Assembly: GCF_000767615.3 (NCBI RefSeq)
Contig: NZ_CP009553.3
Location: forward strand, 3,348,001-3,412,000
Direction: 5' to 3'
Length of the DNA: 64,000 nt
DNA from: Pandoraea pnomenusa
GTDB lineage: Bacteria > Pseudomonadota > Gammaproteobacteria > Burkholderiales > Burkholderiaceae
The notes under the pieces are model-generated. The model was not told where the DNA came from, searched no databases, and saw only the letters and a list, made by a program, of their open reading frames with translations. The position numbers and the translations under genes are program-made. Within the stretch, counting starts at the first letter, position 1, and every line of letters begins with the position of its first letter. Shown in pieces: positions 48,636-59,763 of this stretch.

Positions 48636-49271
48636 TTATTCCGCCGCCGGCGTGTCGGCGCCGGTGGACTGCTGCCGTGCTTCGGCGGGCATCGACACCA
48701 GACGCACACGGTCGCGCGCCTTCACGCGCACCTGCTGGCTCGGGTCGGTCTGTTTGTGATCCTTGCGGCTACGCATCGTGAGCGCAACGGCTGCCACGAC
48801 GGCCACCAGCAGGATCAGACCTGCCACTTCGAAGGCAAAGATATAGTCGGTGTACAGCGCAATGCCCAGGGCCTTCGTGTTCGCCACGTCCGGCGCCGAG
48901 ACCGCCTTGACCGGCGCACGCGTGGCACCGTAACCGCGCATGAGCACCAGCGCCGCTTCCACGATCATGATCGCGCCAACGGCGCTCGCGAGCGGAATGA
49001 ACTTGCCGAAGCCGCGTCGCAGTTCGTCGAGGTTGATGTCGATCATCATCACCACGAACAGGAACAGCACCATCACCGCGCCCACGTACACGAGCACCAG
49101 CATGATCGCGAGGAACTCGGCCTCGAGCAGCATCCAGATCGCCGCGGCGTTGAAGAAGGCCAGCACCAGGAAGAGTGCCGACTGCACGGGGTTGCGCGAG
49201 GTCACGACCTTCAGGCCCGAGACCACGAGGATCAGCGCAAACACGTAGAAAAGAAAGGTTGTGAATTCCAT
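48636..49271 (-). CDS. nuoJ: NADH-quinone oxidoreductase subunit J
   Basis: A 211-residue membrane subunit with five transmembrane helices. Family landmarks are the start MEFTTFLFYVFALILV, SRNPVQSALFLVLAFFNAAAIWMLLEAEFLA and LVYVGAVMVLFLFVVMM. The ATG at 49271 is preferred over a GTG six bases earlier. The cytoplasmic tail of about 30 residues after residue 180 is Gln/Ala/Thr-rich. It follows nuoI after 80 bases and precedes nuoK by 9. Confidence 0.96.
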   Translation of the reverse strand: MEFTTFLFYVFALILVVSGLKVVTSRNPVQSALFLVLAFFNAAAIWMLLEAEFLAIMLVLVYVGAVMVLFLFVVMMIDINLDELRRGFGKFIPLASAVGAIMIVEAALVLMRGYGATRAPVKAVSAPDVANTKALGIALYTDYIFAFEVAGLILLVAVVAAVALTMRSRKDHKQTDPSQQVRVKARDRVRLVSMPAEARQQSTGADTPAAE

Positions 49272-49351
49272 AATCACCGGGTGTCGCGAGAATTAGCCAA
49301 CGTCAATTTGCCGTACCGGGCGCGCCATCGAGACGCCGCGCCCTGCCCTGC

Positions 49352-49843
49352 TTAACGGTACGGCGCATCGGCCGCCTTGGCCGCCGCGATTTCGTTTTCG
49401 TAACGATCGCCCACCGCGAGCAACATCTCCTTGGTGAAGTACAGATCGCCGCGCTTCTCGCCGTGATACTCGAGAATGTGGGTCTCGACGATCGAGTCCA
49501 CCGGGCAGCTCTCTTCACAGAAGCCGCAGAAAATGCATTTCGTCAGATCGATGTCGTAACGCGTGGTACGGCGCGTGCCGTCGTCGCGCACATCCGACTC
49601 GATCGTGATGGCCATTGCCGGGCACACCGCCTCGCAAAGCTTGCAGGCGATGCAGCGTTCTTCACCGTTCGGATAGCGGCGCAGCGCATGCAAGCCGCGA
49701 AAGCGCGGCGACAGCGGCGTCTTCTCTTCCGGGAACTGCACCGTTACCTTGCGTGCGAACGTGTAGCGCCCCGTGAGCGCCATGCCCTTGAGCAGTTCCA
49801 ACAACAGGAAACTGCCGAAAAAGTCCTTCATTGCCCTTACCAT
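49352..49843 (-). CDS. nuoI: NADH-quinone oxidoreductase subunit I
   Basis: A 163-residue ferredoxin-like subunit carrying clusters N6a and N6b in the peripheral arm of complex I. The two [4Fe-4S] motifs are [12 protein letters not shown] (Cys64, 67, 70, 74) and [12 protein letters not shown] (Cys103, 106, 109, 113), each completing the other cluster. The N-terminal amphipathic stretch [20 protein letters not shown] binds the membrane arm. The ATG at 49843 has GAGGAA upstream; a second ATG at 49831 is also possible. It follows nuoH by 23 bases. Confidence 0.97.
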   Translation of the reverse strand: MVRAMKDFFGSFLLLELLKGMALTGRYTFARKVTVQFPEEKTPLSPRFRGLHALRRYPNGEERCIACKLCEAVCPAMAITIESDVRDDGTRRTTRYDIDLTKCIFCGFCEESCPVDSIVETHILEYHGEKRGDLYFTKEMLLAVGDRYENEIAAAKAADAPYR

Positions 49844-49866
49844 GGGATTCCTCTACTCCGTTCGCC

Positions 49867-50931
49867 TCAGCCCCAGATGTTCCAGGGAGACATGATCCAG
49901 ACACCCACCACGATCACCCAGACGATCGTCAGCGGCAGGAACACCTTCCAGCCCAGACGCATGATCTGGTCGTAGCGGTAGCGCGGGAACGTCGCACGCA
50001 CCCAGATGAATACCGACAGCAGCAGGAACACCTTGAACGCGAGCCAGAACACGCCCGGGATGAACGACAGGAAGCCGAACGGCGCACTCCAGCCACCCAG
50101 GAACAGCACCGAGGCCAACGCCGAGATGATGATCATGTTGATGTACTCGGCCAGGAAGAAGAGCGCGAAGCCCATGCCCGAGTACTCGATCATGTGACCG
50201 GCCACGATTTCCGATTCGCCTTCCACCACGTCGAACGGGTGACGGTTCGTTTCCGCAATGCCCGAAACGAAGTAGATGACGAACATCGGCAACAGCGGCA
50301 GCCAGTTCCACGACAGCAGGTTCAGCCCCATGCCCGCGAACATACCGTGCTCTTGCGAGCGCACGATGTCCGACAGGTTGAGCGAGCCGGCCGTCATCAG
50401 CACCGTGACCAACGCAAAACCCATGGCGATTTCATACGAAATCATCTGCGCCGACGCACGCATGGCGCCAAGGAACGCGTATTTCGAGTTCGACGCCCAG
50501 CCGGCGAGAATCACACCGTACACACCGATCGACGAAATCGCGATGGCGTACAGCAAGCCGGCGTTCACGTCGGCCAGCACGGCGCCCGGCTGGAACGGGA
50601 TCACCGCCCAGATGGCAAACGCGGGCAGCACGGCCATCACCGGCGCAATGGCGTAAATGCCCTTGCTGACCTGCGTCGGTGTAATGACTTCCTTGAGCAG
50701 CAGCTTCAACACGTCGGCGATCGGCTGGAGCAACCCGCCCGGGCCCACGCGATTCGGACCGAGACGCACGTGCATCCAGCCGATGAGCTTGCGCTCCCAC
50801 AGAATCAGATACGCCACGCACAGCAGCAGGATCACGGCCACGACGAGGATGCGGACCAGTGCCCACACCGTCGGCCAGGCCACGCCCAGCAGCTGCGTGC
50901 CGTATTGATTGATGACTTCGTTCAGGCTCAT
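49867..50931 (-). CDS. nuoH: NADH-quinone oxidoreductase subunit H
   Basis: A 354-residue membrane subunit with eight transmembrane helices, forming the quinone chamber with NuoB and NuoD. Conserved parts are [41 protein letters not shown] and the acidic loop [21 protein letters not shown], which is essential for quinone reduction. Its ATG directly abuts the nuoG stop codon, implying translational coupling. Confidence 0.97.
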   Translation of the reverse strand: MSLNEVINQYGTQLLGVAWPTVWALVRILVVAVILLLCVAYLILWERKLIGWMHVRLGPNRVGPGGLLQPIADVLKLLLKEVITPTQVSKGIYAIAPVMAVLPAFAIWAVIPFQPGAVLADVNAGLLYAIAISSIGVYGVILAGWASNSKYAFLGAMRASAQMISYEIAMGFALVTVLMTAGSLNLSDIVRSQEHGMFAGMGLNLLSWNWLPLLPMFVIYFVSGIAETNRHPFDVVEGESEIVAGHMIEYSGMGFALFFLAEYINMIIISALASVLFLGGWSAPFGFLSFIPGVFWLAFKVFLLLSVFIWVRATFPRYRYDQIMRLGWKVFLPLTIVWVIVVGVWIMSPWNIWG

Positions 50932-53244
50932 TTACGCCTTCTCCACCGAAATTTCACCGAACATCGCGCCAAGCGCGGCAGACGCCGGCGTGGCTGCCGG
51001 TACGCGTACCACGTTGGCAGGCAGCGATTCCGAGCGCGCGGCCGGCAACGTGACCACGGCGTCGCCCTGACGCACGCGCACGGCGTCGCCGGCGGCCAGG
51101 CCGAGGCTGTCGAACAGCGCGGCCGGCAGCGTGGCGCGCAGCGCGGCCTTGGCGTCGTTGGTCAGTTGCAGCGACGGGGCACGGCGCACCAGGGCGTCGG
51201 CCGAGTAGATCGGCACATCGGCCAGGCGCTCCAGGCCCTGACTCGCCGCCTTCGGCGCGACCAGCGCGGCCTTGGCGCGGTTGTCGAGCACCGCTGCCGA
51301 GAAGCCGGCGAGCGCTTCGTCACGCACTTGCTCGGCAGTGTCCTGCTCGAAGCCTTGCAGCTTGAGGAGGTTGCCCAGCACACGCAGCACCTTCCAGCCC
51401 GGGCGCGTTTCGCCCAGCGCGCGCACCACACCGTTGAAGTGTTGCGGCAGGCCTTCGGCGTTGATGAACGTGCCAGCCGTCTCGGTGAACGGTGCGATCG
51501 GCAGCAGCACGTCGGCGTACTCGAGGCCGTGCTTGAACGGCGAGAGCGAGACGACCATCTTCGCGGCGTTGAGCGCGGCGAGGGCCTGCTTCGCGTCGGC
51601 CGAGTCGTATTCCGGCTCGGCGTTGAGCAGCAGGTAAGCCTGGCGCGGTTGTGCGAGCAGTGCCGCCGCGCCCTTGGCGTTCGTGGCTTTCACGACATGA
51701 CCGCCCACCGTGTTCGCGCCTTCCGTCAGGAAGCCCAGCGATGCGCCCGTGATGTCGGCGATCACCTGTGCGATGGCGTGCAGTTGTGCGAATTGCGGGT
51801 GCTGCACCACGGCGTTGCCCAGCAGAATCGCGCGACGCTCGCCATTGACCAGCGATGCGGCGATGGCCTTGGCGGCATCGCTGGCACTCACGCCGGCCAG
51901 CTCGACCGGCGCGGCCACGCCCTTGGCAGCGGCAGCCGCGACGGCGATACCGGCAAGCTCGCTCACCCAGGCGCTCGGCGCCGCGATGATCTTGTTGGCG
52001 AGCTTCACAAGCAGATCGTCGTCCGCCGCGTGCAGGACATTGAGCTGACCGCCGGCCTTGACGGCCGAGCGCAGTCGCGAAGCGAACAACGGATGATCCT
52101 TGCGCAGGAACGAACCCACGACGAGCGCGCTTTGCAGCTTGTCGAGCTCGGCGATCGGCAGGCCGAGCCACGGTGCGCCTTGCGTGCCGCCCGAAACGTC
52201 CGTTTGACGCAGACGGAAATCGACGTTCTCGCTGCCCAGTGCGCGCACGAACTTTTGCAGCAGATGCAGTTCCTCGACGGTGGCGTGCGGCGACGCCAGC
52301 GCGGCAACGGCGTCGGCGCCGTGGTCGCGGATGATGTCGGTGAGCCCATGCCCGACGTATTCGAGCGCCGTCTGCCAGTCGACTTCGTGCCACTCGCCGC
52401 CCTGCTTGAGCATCGGCTTGGTCAGGCGATCATCGCTGTTCAGACCTTCGTACGAAAAACGATCCTTGTCCGAAATCCAGCATTCGTTGACCGCTTCGTT
52501 CTCGAGCGGGACCACGCGCATGACCTTGTTGTTCTTCACCTGCACCACGAGGTTCGCACCCACGCCATCGTGCGGGCTCACGGACTTGCGGCGCGAGAGT
52601 TCCCAGGTGCGGGCGCTGTAGCGGAATGGCTTCGACGTGAGCGCACCGACCGGGCACAGGTCGATCATGTTGCCCGACAGTTCGGAGTCGACCGTCTTGC
52701 CGACGAACGACGTGATTTCCGAGTGTTCGCCGCGCCCCAGCATGCCGAATTCCATGACGCCGGCCACTTCCTGGCCGAAACGCACGCAGCGAGTGCAGTG
52801 GATGCAGCGCGACATCTCTTCCATCGAGATCAGCGGGCCCACATTCTTGTGGAACACCACGCGCTTCTCTTCCTGGTAACGCGATGCCGACTTGCCGTAA
52901 CCCACGGCCAGATCCTGGAGCTGGCATTCACCGCCCTGATCGCAGATGGGGCAGTCGAGCGGGTGGTTGATCAGCAGGAACTCCATGACCGATTGCTGTG
53001 CCTTCACAGCCTTCTCGGAGTTCGTACGCACGATCATGCCGTTGGCCACCGGCGTGGCGCAGGCCGGCACGGCCTTCGGGGCCTTCTCGACCTCGACCAG
53101 GCACATGCGGCAGTTCGCCGCGATGGAGAGCTTCTTGTGGTAACAGAAGTGGGGAATGTAGGTGCCGTTCTTCTTGGCAGCCTGGATCACCATGCTGCCT
53201 TCGGGCACCTCGACCTTTTGGCCGTCAATTTCGATTTCAACCAT
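50932..53244 (-). CDS. nuoG: NADH-quinone oxidoreductase subunit G
   Basis: A 770-residue peripheral-arm subunit with several Fe-S clusters. The N-terminal ferredoxin-like domain binds [2Fe-2S] N1b through Cys34, Cys45, Cys48 and Cys62. His94, Cys98, Cys101 and Cys107 (HPLDCPICDQGGEC) bind the His-ligated cluster N5. CIHCTRC at 147-153 with a later Cys in IDLCPVGALTSKPF binds N4. The rest is a molybdopterin-oxidoreductase-like fold without cofactor. It is 29 bases after nuoF and abuts nuoH. Confidence 0.97.
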   Translation of the reverse strand: MVEIEIDGQKVEVPEGSMVIQAAKKNGTYIPHFCYHKKLSIAANCRMCLVEVEKAPKAVPACATPVANGMIVRTNSEKAVKAQQSVMEFLLINHPLDCPICDQGGECQLQDLAVGYGKSASRYQEEKRVVFHKNVGPLISMEEMSRCIHCTRCVRFGQEVAGVMEFGMLGRGEHSEITSFVGKTVDSELSGNMIDLCPVGALTSKPFRYSARTWELSRRKSVSPHDGVGANLVVQVKNNKVMRVVPLENEAVNECWISDKDRFSYEGLNSDDRLTKPMLKQGGEWHEVDWQTALEYVGHGLTDIIRDHGADAVAALASPHATVEELHLLQKFVRALGSENVDFRLRQTDVSGGTQGAPWLGLPIAELDKLQSALVVGSFLRKDHPLFASRLRSAVKAGGQLNVLHAADDDLLVKLANKIIAAPSAWVSELAGIAVAAAAAKGVAAPVELAGVSASDAAKAIAASLVNGERRAILLGNAVVQHPQFAQLHAIAQVIADITGASLGFLTEGANTVGGHVVKATNAKGAAALLAQPRQAYLLLNAEPEYDSADAKQALAALNAAKMVVSLSPFKHGLEYADVLLPIAPFTETAGTFINAEGLPQHFNGVVRALGETRPGWKVLRVLGNLLKLQGFEQDTAEQVRDEALAGFSAAVLDNRAKAALVAPKAASQGLERLADVPIYSADALVRRAPSLQLTNDAKAALRATLPAALFDSLGLAAGDAVRVRQGDAVVTLPAARSESLPANVVRVPAATPASAALGAMFGEISVEKA

Positions 53245-53273
53245 AGCGGTTCAATGCCAAGCGTCAAAAGGGA

Positions 53274-54566
53274 TTAGTGAGTGCCGACCAAGCAATGCTT
53301 GTGCTCGACGTGGTAGGCGAACTCGTCCCAGAAGTGTTTGAGCATGCCGCGCACCGGCATCGCCGCGGCGTCGCCCAGCGCGCAAATGGTACGGCCCATG
53401 ATGTTCTCGGCCACCGAGTTGAGCAGGTCCAGATCTTCCTTGCGGCCTTCGCCATGCTCGATACGGTTGACCACGCGCCACAGCCAGCCGGTGCCTTCGC
53501 GGCACGGCGTGCATTGACCGCACGATTCTTCGTAGTAGAAATAAGACAGACGCAGCAGCGAGTTCACCATGCAGCGCGTCTCGTCCATCACGATCACGGC
53601 ACCCGAACCCAGCATCGAACCTGCCTTGGCGATGCTGTCGTAATCCATCGTCGTTTCCATCATCAGCCCGGCCGGCACGACCGGCGCCGACGAGCCGCCC
53701 GGAATCACGGCCTTGAGCTTCTTTCCACCGCGCATGCCACCCGCGAGTTCGAGCAGTTCGGGGAACGGCGTCCCCAGCGGCACCTCATAGTTGCCCGGCA
53801 GCTCGACGTCGCCCGACACCGAGAAGATCTTGGTGCCGCCGTTGTTCGGCTTGCCCATTTCCAGGTACTGCTGCGGGCCGGTGGCCAGCAGGAACGGAAC
53901 GGCCGCGAACGTTTCGGTGTTGTTGATGGTCGTGGGCTTGCCGTACAGACCGAAGCTCGCCGGGAAAGGCGGCTTGAAACGCGGCTGGCCCTTCTTGCCT
54001 TCGAGCGATTCGAGCAGTGCGGTTTCTTCGCCGCAGATGTACGCGCCATAACCGTGGTGGGCATGCAACTGGAACGAGAAGTCCGTACCGAGGATGTTGT
54101 CCCCCAGATAGCCGGCCGCGCGGGCTTCCTCGAGCGCCTCTTCGAAGCGTTCGTACACTTCGTAGATTTCACCGTGGATGTAGTTGTAACCGACGGTGAT
54201 GCCCATGGCGTAACCGCCGATGGCCATGCCCTCGATCAGCGCGTGCGGGTTGTAGCGCAGAATGTCGCGATCCTTGAACGTGCCCGGTTCGCCTTCGTCC
54301 GAGTTGCAGACGAGGTATTTCTGGCCAGGAAACGCGCGCGGCATGAAGCTCCACTTCAGACCGGTCGGGAAGCCCGCGCCGCCACGACCCCGCAGGCCCG
54401 ACGCCTTGACGTCCGCAATGACCTGCTCCGGCGTGATGCCTTCCTTCAGGATACGTGCGAGCTGCTGGTATCCGCCGCGCTTGACGTAATCTTCGAGATG
54501 CCAGTTCTCGCCGTTCAGATCGGCGAGAATCAGCGGTTTGATGTGACGATTGTGCAGCGACGTCAT
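53274..54566 (-). CDS. nuoF: NADH-quinone oxidoreductase subunit F
   Basis: The 430-residue NADH- and FMN-binding subunit, where electrons enter complex I. The NADH site is [20 protein letters not shown] (57-76); the FMN region follows with [20 protein letters not shown]. Cluster N3 is bound by Cys349, Cys352 and Cys355 ([14 protein letters not shown]) and Cys395. Its ATG overlaps the nuoE stop by four bases (ATGA), coupling synthesis of the two subunits. Confidence 0.98.
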   Translation of the reverse strand: MTSLHNRHIKPLILADLNGENWHLEDYVKRGGYQQLARILKEGITPEQVIADVKASGLRGRGGAGFPTGLKWSFMPRAFPGQKYLVCNSDEGEPGTFKDRDILRYNPHALIEGMAIGGYAMGITVGYNYIHGEIYEVYERFEEALEEARAAGYLGDNILGTDFSFQLHAHHGYGAYICGEETALLESLEGKKGQPRFKPPFPASFGLYGKPTTINNTETFAAVPFLLATGPQQYLEMGKPNNGGTKIFSVSGDVELPGNYEVPLGTPFPELLELAGGMRGGKKLKAVIPGGSSAPVVPAGLMMETTMDYDSIAKAGSMLGSGAVIVMDETRCMVNSLLRLSYFYYEESCGQCTPCREGTGWLWRVVNRIEHGEGRKEDLDLLNSVAENIMGRTICALGDAAAMPVRGMLKHFWDEFAYHVEHKHCLVGTH

Positions 54567-55063
54567 GCTTTCTCTCCGGCAGCGGCCTTGGCCTTGAGCT
54601 CATCGAGGAGCGCGTCGACCTTCTCTTCGTTCATGAAGCCGCACATGCGATGGTTGTTCACCAGCATGACGGGCGCATCGCCGCACGCGCCCATGCACTC
54701 GCCTTCCTTGACCGTGAAGAGACCGTCGGGCGTGATGTCGTTGTAGTCGACCCCCAGCTTTTCCTTCAGATAGTCGGCCATCTCCTTGCCGCGCGTGAGC
54801 TGGCAAGGCAGGTTCGTGCACACGGTCAACTTGAACTTGCCCACCGGGCTCGTGTTGAACATGGTGTAGAAGGTTGCCACCTCTTGCACCGCGACTGCGG
54901 GCATCTCGAGGTAGTCCGCCACGAACTGCATGACTTCGGGCGACAACCAGCCTTTCTCGACCTGCGCTACGGCAAGGGCGTGCATCACCGCCGACTGTTT
55001 TTGGTCGGCAGGGTATTTGGCAACGGCACGGTCGATTTTCTTCAGGGCTTCGGGAGAAAGCAT
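54563..55063 (-). CDS. nuoE: NADH-quinone oxidoreductase subunit E
   Basis: A 166-residue thioredoxin-like subunit that carries the [2Fe-2S] cluster N1a. The ligands are Cys82 and Cys87 (VCTNLPCQL) and Cys123 and Cys127 ([11 protein letters not shown]). The N-terminal helical part starts [18 protein letters not shown]. It is separated from nuoD by 170 bases, the widest gap in the operon, and overlaps nuoF by four bases. The C-terminal 20 residues are Lys/Ala/Glu-rich. Confidence 0.97.
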   Translation of the reverse strand: MLSPEALKKIDRAVAKYPADQKQSAVMHALAVAQVEKGWLSPEVMQFVADYLEMPAVAVQEVATFYTMFNTSPVGKFKLTVCTNLPCQLTRGKEMADYLKEKLGVDYNDITPDGLFTVKEGECMGACGDAPVMLVNNHRMCGFMNEEKVDALLDELKAKAAAGEKA

Positions 55064-55205
55064 TTCCGATCCGACTGTTCTCTAAAACGTTATCCCCGCT
55101 CGCGCCAGTGCGGGCAAGTCGATGTCTCGACCGCCCGCAACTCACAGGCACGGCTACTGGAACGGCAATGGTATCGACCTGCGAAACCCTGCCGAATTAA
55201 AACCT

Positions 55206-55226
55206 GCGGGCGCCCGGGGCGCCCGC
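55206..55226 (-). other. Hairpin in the nuoD-nuoE gap
   Basis: GCGGGCGCC (55206-55214) and GGCGCCCGC (55218-55226) make a perfect nine-pair GC stem with a three-base loop, 8 bases past the nuoD stop. No T-run follows. It sits in a 170-base gap otherwise without a gene and could be a partial terminator or an RNA processing and stabilising element inside the operon. Confidence 0.55.
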
Positions 55227-55233
55227 TGCGCGT

Positions 55234-56487
<1,254 letters not shown>

Positions 56488-56496
56488 AAGGCCACC

Positions 56497-57096
56497 TTAA
56501 TGTTTCAGACCGGCGTAATGCGTTTCGCGGATGATGCGCGGCGTGATTTCGCGCGGCTCGATCGTCACCGGCTGGTAGATCACTCGCTTCTGCTCCGGGT
56601 CGTAACGCATCTCGACATAGCCCGAGGTCGGGAAGTCCTTGCGGAACGGGTGACCGATGAAGCCGTAGTCCGTGAGAATGCGACGCAGATCCGGGTGTCC
56701 TTCGAACACGATACCGACCAGATCGAAGGCCTCGCGCTCGAACCAGTTGGCCGAACTCCAGACGTCGATAAGCGACGCCACGACCGGCAGATCGTCTTCC
56801 GGCGCGAACACACGCACGCGCAGGCGCCAGTTGTGGGTGAGCGAAAGCAGATGCGAGACGGCGGCGTAGCGCGGGCCGTCGTAGGCGCCGTCGCCGTAGG
56901 CCGAATAGTCCAGGCCGGCAACGTCCATCAGTTGCTCGAACTTGAGTTCCGGGTGATCGCGCAGCGTGCGCGCGACGTCCAGATAGTCACTCGCCTTGAC
57001 GGTCAGCGTAAGCTCGTCGAGGGCCTCCACCAACTGCTCGGCGCGGGCGCCAAGCACGTTTTGCAGGGTGGTCTTGAGTTGTTCTAGTTTAGACAT
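56497..57096 (-). CDS. nuoC: NADH-quinone oxidoreductase subunit C
   Basis: A 199-residue subunit of the 30-kDa family in the peripheral arm next to NuoD. Signature stretches are [41 protein letters not shown] and [18 protein letters not shown]. Not fused to nuoD, as usual outside enterobacteria. It lies 12 bases after nuoB and 9 bases before nuoD. Confidence 0.97.
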   Translation of the reverse strand: MSKLEQLKTTLQNVLGARAEQLVEALDELTLTVKASDYLDVARTLRDHPELKFEQLMDVAGLDYSAYGDGAYDGPRYAAVSHLLSLTHNWRLRVRVFAPEDDLPVVASLIDVWSSANWFEREAFDLVGIVFEGHPDLRRILTDYGFIGHPFRKDFPTSGYVEMRYDPEQKRVIYQPVTIEPREITPRIIRETHYAGLKH

Positions 57097-57108
57097 GGGC
57101 GGTAGCGG

Positions 57109-57588
57109 TTATTTACGCGCGATCGTCGCAGTCCGCTTGATCTTCGACTGCAACTGGATGATGCCGTAGACCAGCGCCTCGGCCGTCGGCGGACAGCCCG
57201 GCACGTAGACGTCGACCGGCACGATGCGATCGCAACCGCGCACCACCGAGTAGGAATAGTGATAGTAGCCGCCGCCGTTCGCGCACGACCCCATCGAGAT
57301 CACCCAGCGCGGCTCGGCCATCTGGTCGTACACCTTGCGCAGCGCGGGCGCCATCTTGTTGCACAGCGTGCCGGCCACGATCATCACGTCCGACTGACGC
57401 GGGCTCGGACGGAACACCACGCCGAAACGGTCCAGATCGTAGCGCGCCGCGCCGGCGTGCATCATTTCAACGGCACAGCAGGCCAGACCGAACGTCATCG
57501 GCCACAGCGAACCCGTGCGCGTCCAGTTGATGAGTTTGTCAGCCGTGGTGGTGACGAACCCTTCGCGCAAAACCCCTTCGATGCTCAT
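57109..57588 (-). CDS. nuoB: NADH-quinone oxidoreductase subunit B
   Basis: A 159-residue subunit that binds cluster N2, the last electron carrier before ubiquinone. The ligands are the adjacent Cys37-Cys38 ([11 protein letters not shown]), Cys102 ([10 protein letters not shown]) and Cys132 ([12 protein letters not shown]). The N-terminal part contains [15 protein letters not shown]. It follows nuoA after 48 bases and precedes nuoC by 12. Confidence 0.98.
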   Translation of the reverse strand: MSIEGVLREGFVTTTADKLINWTRTGSLWPMTFGLACCAVEMMHAGAARYDLDRFGVVFRPSPRQSDVMIVAGTLCNKMAPALRKVYDQMAEPRWVISMGSCANGGGYYHYSYSVVRGCDRIVPVDVYVPGCPPTAEALVYGIIQLQSKIKRTATIARK

Positions 57589-57636
57589 ATGCTTACCCTG
57601 AATCCTTCTGCAATGCAGCCAGTGACCTTGGCGGCC

Positions 57637-57996
57637 TTATTCCCAGTCGAGCGCACCGCGCTTCCACAGGAAAACGAAACCGACGAGCAGCTCAAGCAGG
57701 AAACCCATCATGGAGATAAAGCCCACCCAGCCGATATCGCGCAGGGCGACGCCCCACGGAAACAGGAATGCCGTCTCGAGATCGAACAGGATGAAAAGGA
57801 TGGCGACGAGATAGTAGCGCACATCGAACTTCATGCGCGCGTCTTCGAAAGCCTCGAAGCCGCACTCGTACGGAGAGAGTTTTTCGCTGTCGGGTTTGTT
57901 GGGGCCGAGGAATTTACCGACCCCAATCAGTACCGCCCCAAGACCGCCACCTACCAGAAGAAACAGCAGGACGGGATAATAGGTTCCGAGGTTCAA
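57637..57996 (-). CDS. nuoA: NADH-quinone oxidoreductase subunit A, TTG start
   Basis: A 119-residue membrane subunit with three transmembrane helices and the conserved loop [20 protein letters not shown]. It is the first gene of the 14-gene nuo operon. Translation must start at a TTG (57994-57996, reading TTG AAC CTC GGA), because no in-frame ATG or GTG lies upstream before a stop; GAGGG with a five-base gap supports it. A weak start at the head of the operon may limit synthesis. It follows tRNA-Leu and its terminator. Confidence 0.96.
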   Translation of the reverse strand: MNLGTYYPVLLFLLVGGGLGAVLIGVGKFLGPNKPDSEKLSPYECGFEAFEDARMKFDVRYYLVAILFILFDLETAFLFPWGVALRDIGWVGFISMMGFLLELLVGFVFLWKRGALDWE

Positions 57997-58074
57997 CTCT
58001 ACCCTCTTTCGGTTAGTTCAAAGAACCGCTCTCGTCGATGGCGTGGGGACCAGAAAGCGGATGAACGGTGAGCA

Positions 58075-58116
58075 CAAAATAAAATGCCAGCCAAAGCATG
58101 ATCGCAAGGCTGGCAT
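58075..58116 (-). terminator. Terminator after tRNA-Leu
   Basis: ATGCCAGCC (58084-58092) and GGCTGGCAT (58108-58116) pair perfectly around a 15-base loop. On the minus strand the stem is followed by TTTATTTTG. It lies 10 bases past the tRNA 3' end and separates it from nuoA. Confidence 0.75.
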
Positions 58117-58126
58117 CGGAGAACTG

Positions 58127-58211
58127 TGGTGCCGACGGCGAGACTCGAACTCGCACAGCTTTCGCCACTACCCCCTCAAGATAGCGTGTCTACCAATTTC
58201 ACCACGTCGGC
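58127..58211 (-). tRNA. tRNA-Leu (anticodon GAG)
   Basis: The 85-base minus-strand sequence folds as a class II tRNA. The acceptor stem GCCGACG pairs with CGTCGGC, followed by discriminator A and an encoded CCA (58127-58129). The anticodon loop is TTGAGGG, giving anticodon GAG (Leu, codons CUC and CUU), on the stem CTATC/GGTAG. There is a long variable arm (TGGCGAAAGCTG region) as in leucine tRNAs, and a GTTCGAGTC T-loop region. It sits between secG and nuoA, a conserved place in beta-proteobacteria. Confidence 0.95.
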
Positions 58212-58353
58212 ATTCAAATTCTGCAATCCGCTGTCACTTACGAATCGCTTCAAGACCGCTATATTAGCGCCCTTCAGCATTTTGTTCAATGCACAAATCG
58301 AATTTTTTTCTACTTTCTTTACAGCTTATTACTTGTCAAAAACGCGCCGAAAA

Positions 58354-58722
58354 TCACTTCGGCACGTCTTGCGGATTCACCGCCGAAGCCGGGGCCGGGG
58401 CGCTTGCCGCAACGGGTGCAGAAGCCGCGGTCGGCGACGTCGCAGCAGGCAAATTGCCAAGGACACCGATATTTGCCGTCGGCTTGTAGGAGCCGAGATA
58501 CGTCAGCCCCAGCGTCGTCACGAAGAACACGGCCGCCAGAACCGCCGTGGTGCGCGACAGGAAGTTGGCCGAGCCCGATGCCCCAAAGAGACTGCCCGAC
58601 GAGCCGCTGCCGAACGCAGCCCCCATGTCGGCACCCTTGCCATGCTGCAACAACACCAGACCGATGATGCCCAGTGCGGAAAGCACCTGCACCACGATCA
58701 ACAACGTTTTCAACAACCCCAT
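58354..58722 (-). CDS. secG: Preprotein translocase subunit SecG
   Basis: A 122-residue inner-membrane component of the SecYEG channel. Two transmembrane helices (about 3-25 and 57-77) flank the conserved loop LLQHGKGADMGAAFGSGSSG and SLFGASGSANFLSR. The C-terminal tail after residue 85 is Ala/Pro-rich and low-complexity. The ATG at 58722 starts MGLLKTLLIVVQVLSALG, the family N-terminus; an earlier in-frame start would add 16 unrelated residues. It lies 92 bases after tpiA and upstream of tRNA-Leu. Confidence 0.96.
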   Translation of the reverse strand: MGLLKTLLIVVQVLSALGIIGLVLLQHGKGADMGAAFGSGSSGSLFGASGSANFLSRTTAVLAAVFFVTTLGLTYLGSYKPTANIGVLGNLPAATSPTAASAPVAASAPAPASAVNPQDVPK

Positions 58723-58814
58723 CTCATCACCCGTGTAGAAGAATCCAATTTGCAGTGCATTTTGCTGCACTGCGTCATGACTATTTCATGCCGTTACGCT
58801 CAACGGCGACGACC

Positions 58815-59615
58815 TCAGCGCGACAGGGCCGCCTCGCAGATCGCCAGAAAATCGATTGCTTTCAACGCCGCACCGCCGATCAGACCGCCGTCGACGTCTC
58901 CCATTGAAAACAGCTCGGCCGCGTTGTCCGGCTTCACACTGCCGCCGTACAACACTGCCACATCCGATACCGCCTCACCCTTCGCGCGCAGCAGCGAACG
59001 CAGGTGGGCGTGCACTTCCTGCGCCTGGGCCGACGTCGCCGTCTTGCCCGTACCAATCGCCCAGACGGGCTCATAGGCCACGACGATCTGCGCGGCCTGC
59101 TCCGAAGAGAGCGATGCGAGCACCGCCTCGAGCTGACGCGCTACCACCGCCTTCGTCTCGCCCGCCTCGCGCTCCGCCAGCGTTTCACCCACACAAACGA
59201 TCGGCGTCATGCCGGCGTCGAGCACACGATTCGCCTTGGCCGCCACGCTCGCATCGGTTTCGCCGTGATACAGGCGACGCTCCGAGTGACCAACGATCAC
59301 GAAGCGCGCCCCGAACTCGGCAACCATCGCCGCGGCGACCTCGCCCGTGAAGGCGCCGCTCACGTGAGCGGACACATCCTGAGCGCCGAAGCCCAACACC
59401 TGCCCGGACAGACGTGCCTGGCACTGCGCGAGATAAGGGAACGGCACGCACACGGCCGCAGTCACCCCCGGCGCACTCAGCACCGGCGAGGCCAGCAGGT
59501 CGCCCAGCAATGCCTCGTTGCCGGCCAGGCTGCCGTGCAGTTTCCAATTGCCCACGACGAGCTTGCCAGCCTTGCGGCTAATGGTGCGAGCCGAAGCTGC
59601 GGTACCAGTTGTCAC
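58815..59615 (-). CDS. tpiA: Triosephosphate isomerase, GTG start
   Basis: Interconverts dihydroxyacetone phosphate and glyceraldehyde 3-phosphate in glycolysis and gluconeogenesis. The 266 residues include Lys25 ([10 protein letters not shown]), catalytic His110 (IVGHSERR) and Glu182 ([13 protein letters not shown]), and the phosphate-binding [14 protein letters not shown]. The start is a GTG at 59615 (GTG ACA ACT), giving about 17 residues before the conserved KLVVGNWK; no ATG is available. It lies upstream of secG on the same strand. Confidence 0.97.
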   Translation of the reverse strand: MTTGTAASARTISRKAGKLVVGNWKLHGSLAGNEALLGDLLASPVLSAPGVTAAVCVPFPYLAQCQARLSGQVLGFGAQDVSAHVSGAFTGEVAAAMVAEFGARFVIVGHSERRLYHGETDASVAAKANRVLDAGMTPIVCVGETLAEREAGETKAVVARQLEAVLASLSSEQAAQIVVAYEPVWAIGTGKTATSAQAQEVHAHLRSLLRAKGEAVSDVAVLYGGSVKPDNAAELFSMGDVDGGLIGGAALKAIDFLAICEAALSR

Positions 59616-59763
59616 GCCTTATCCCCCAATGCGTATGGACGAAAAACCTCTCATTCTAGTGCGTGTGGGGCATGGGGGTCAATTTCGCCGGCTTTCGAAC
59701 GCAAGAACCCGCATGATTCCAGGCTTCCATGCGGATTCTTCCCGCCAACCGACGAGGGCATGC

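Noticed and set aside
49831..53277. A plus-strand open frame of about 1150 codons opposite nuoH and nuoG
   Set aside because: The minus strand carries unmistakable nuoG and nuoH with all cluster ligands. The antisense frame is a codon-bias artefact.
58127..58211. tRNA-Leu considered as an integration site for a mobile element
   Set aside because: Both flanks are conserved housekeeping genes (secG and nuoA) and no partial tRNA repeat or integrase is present.
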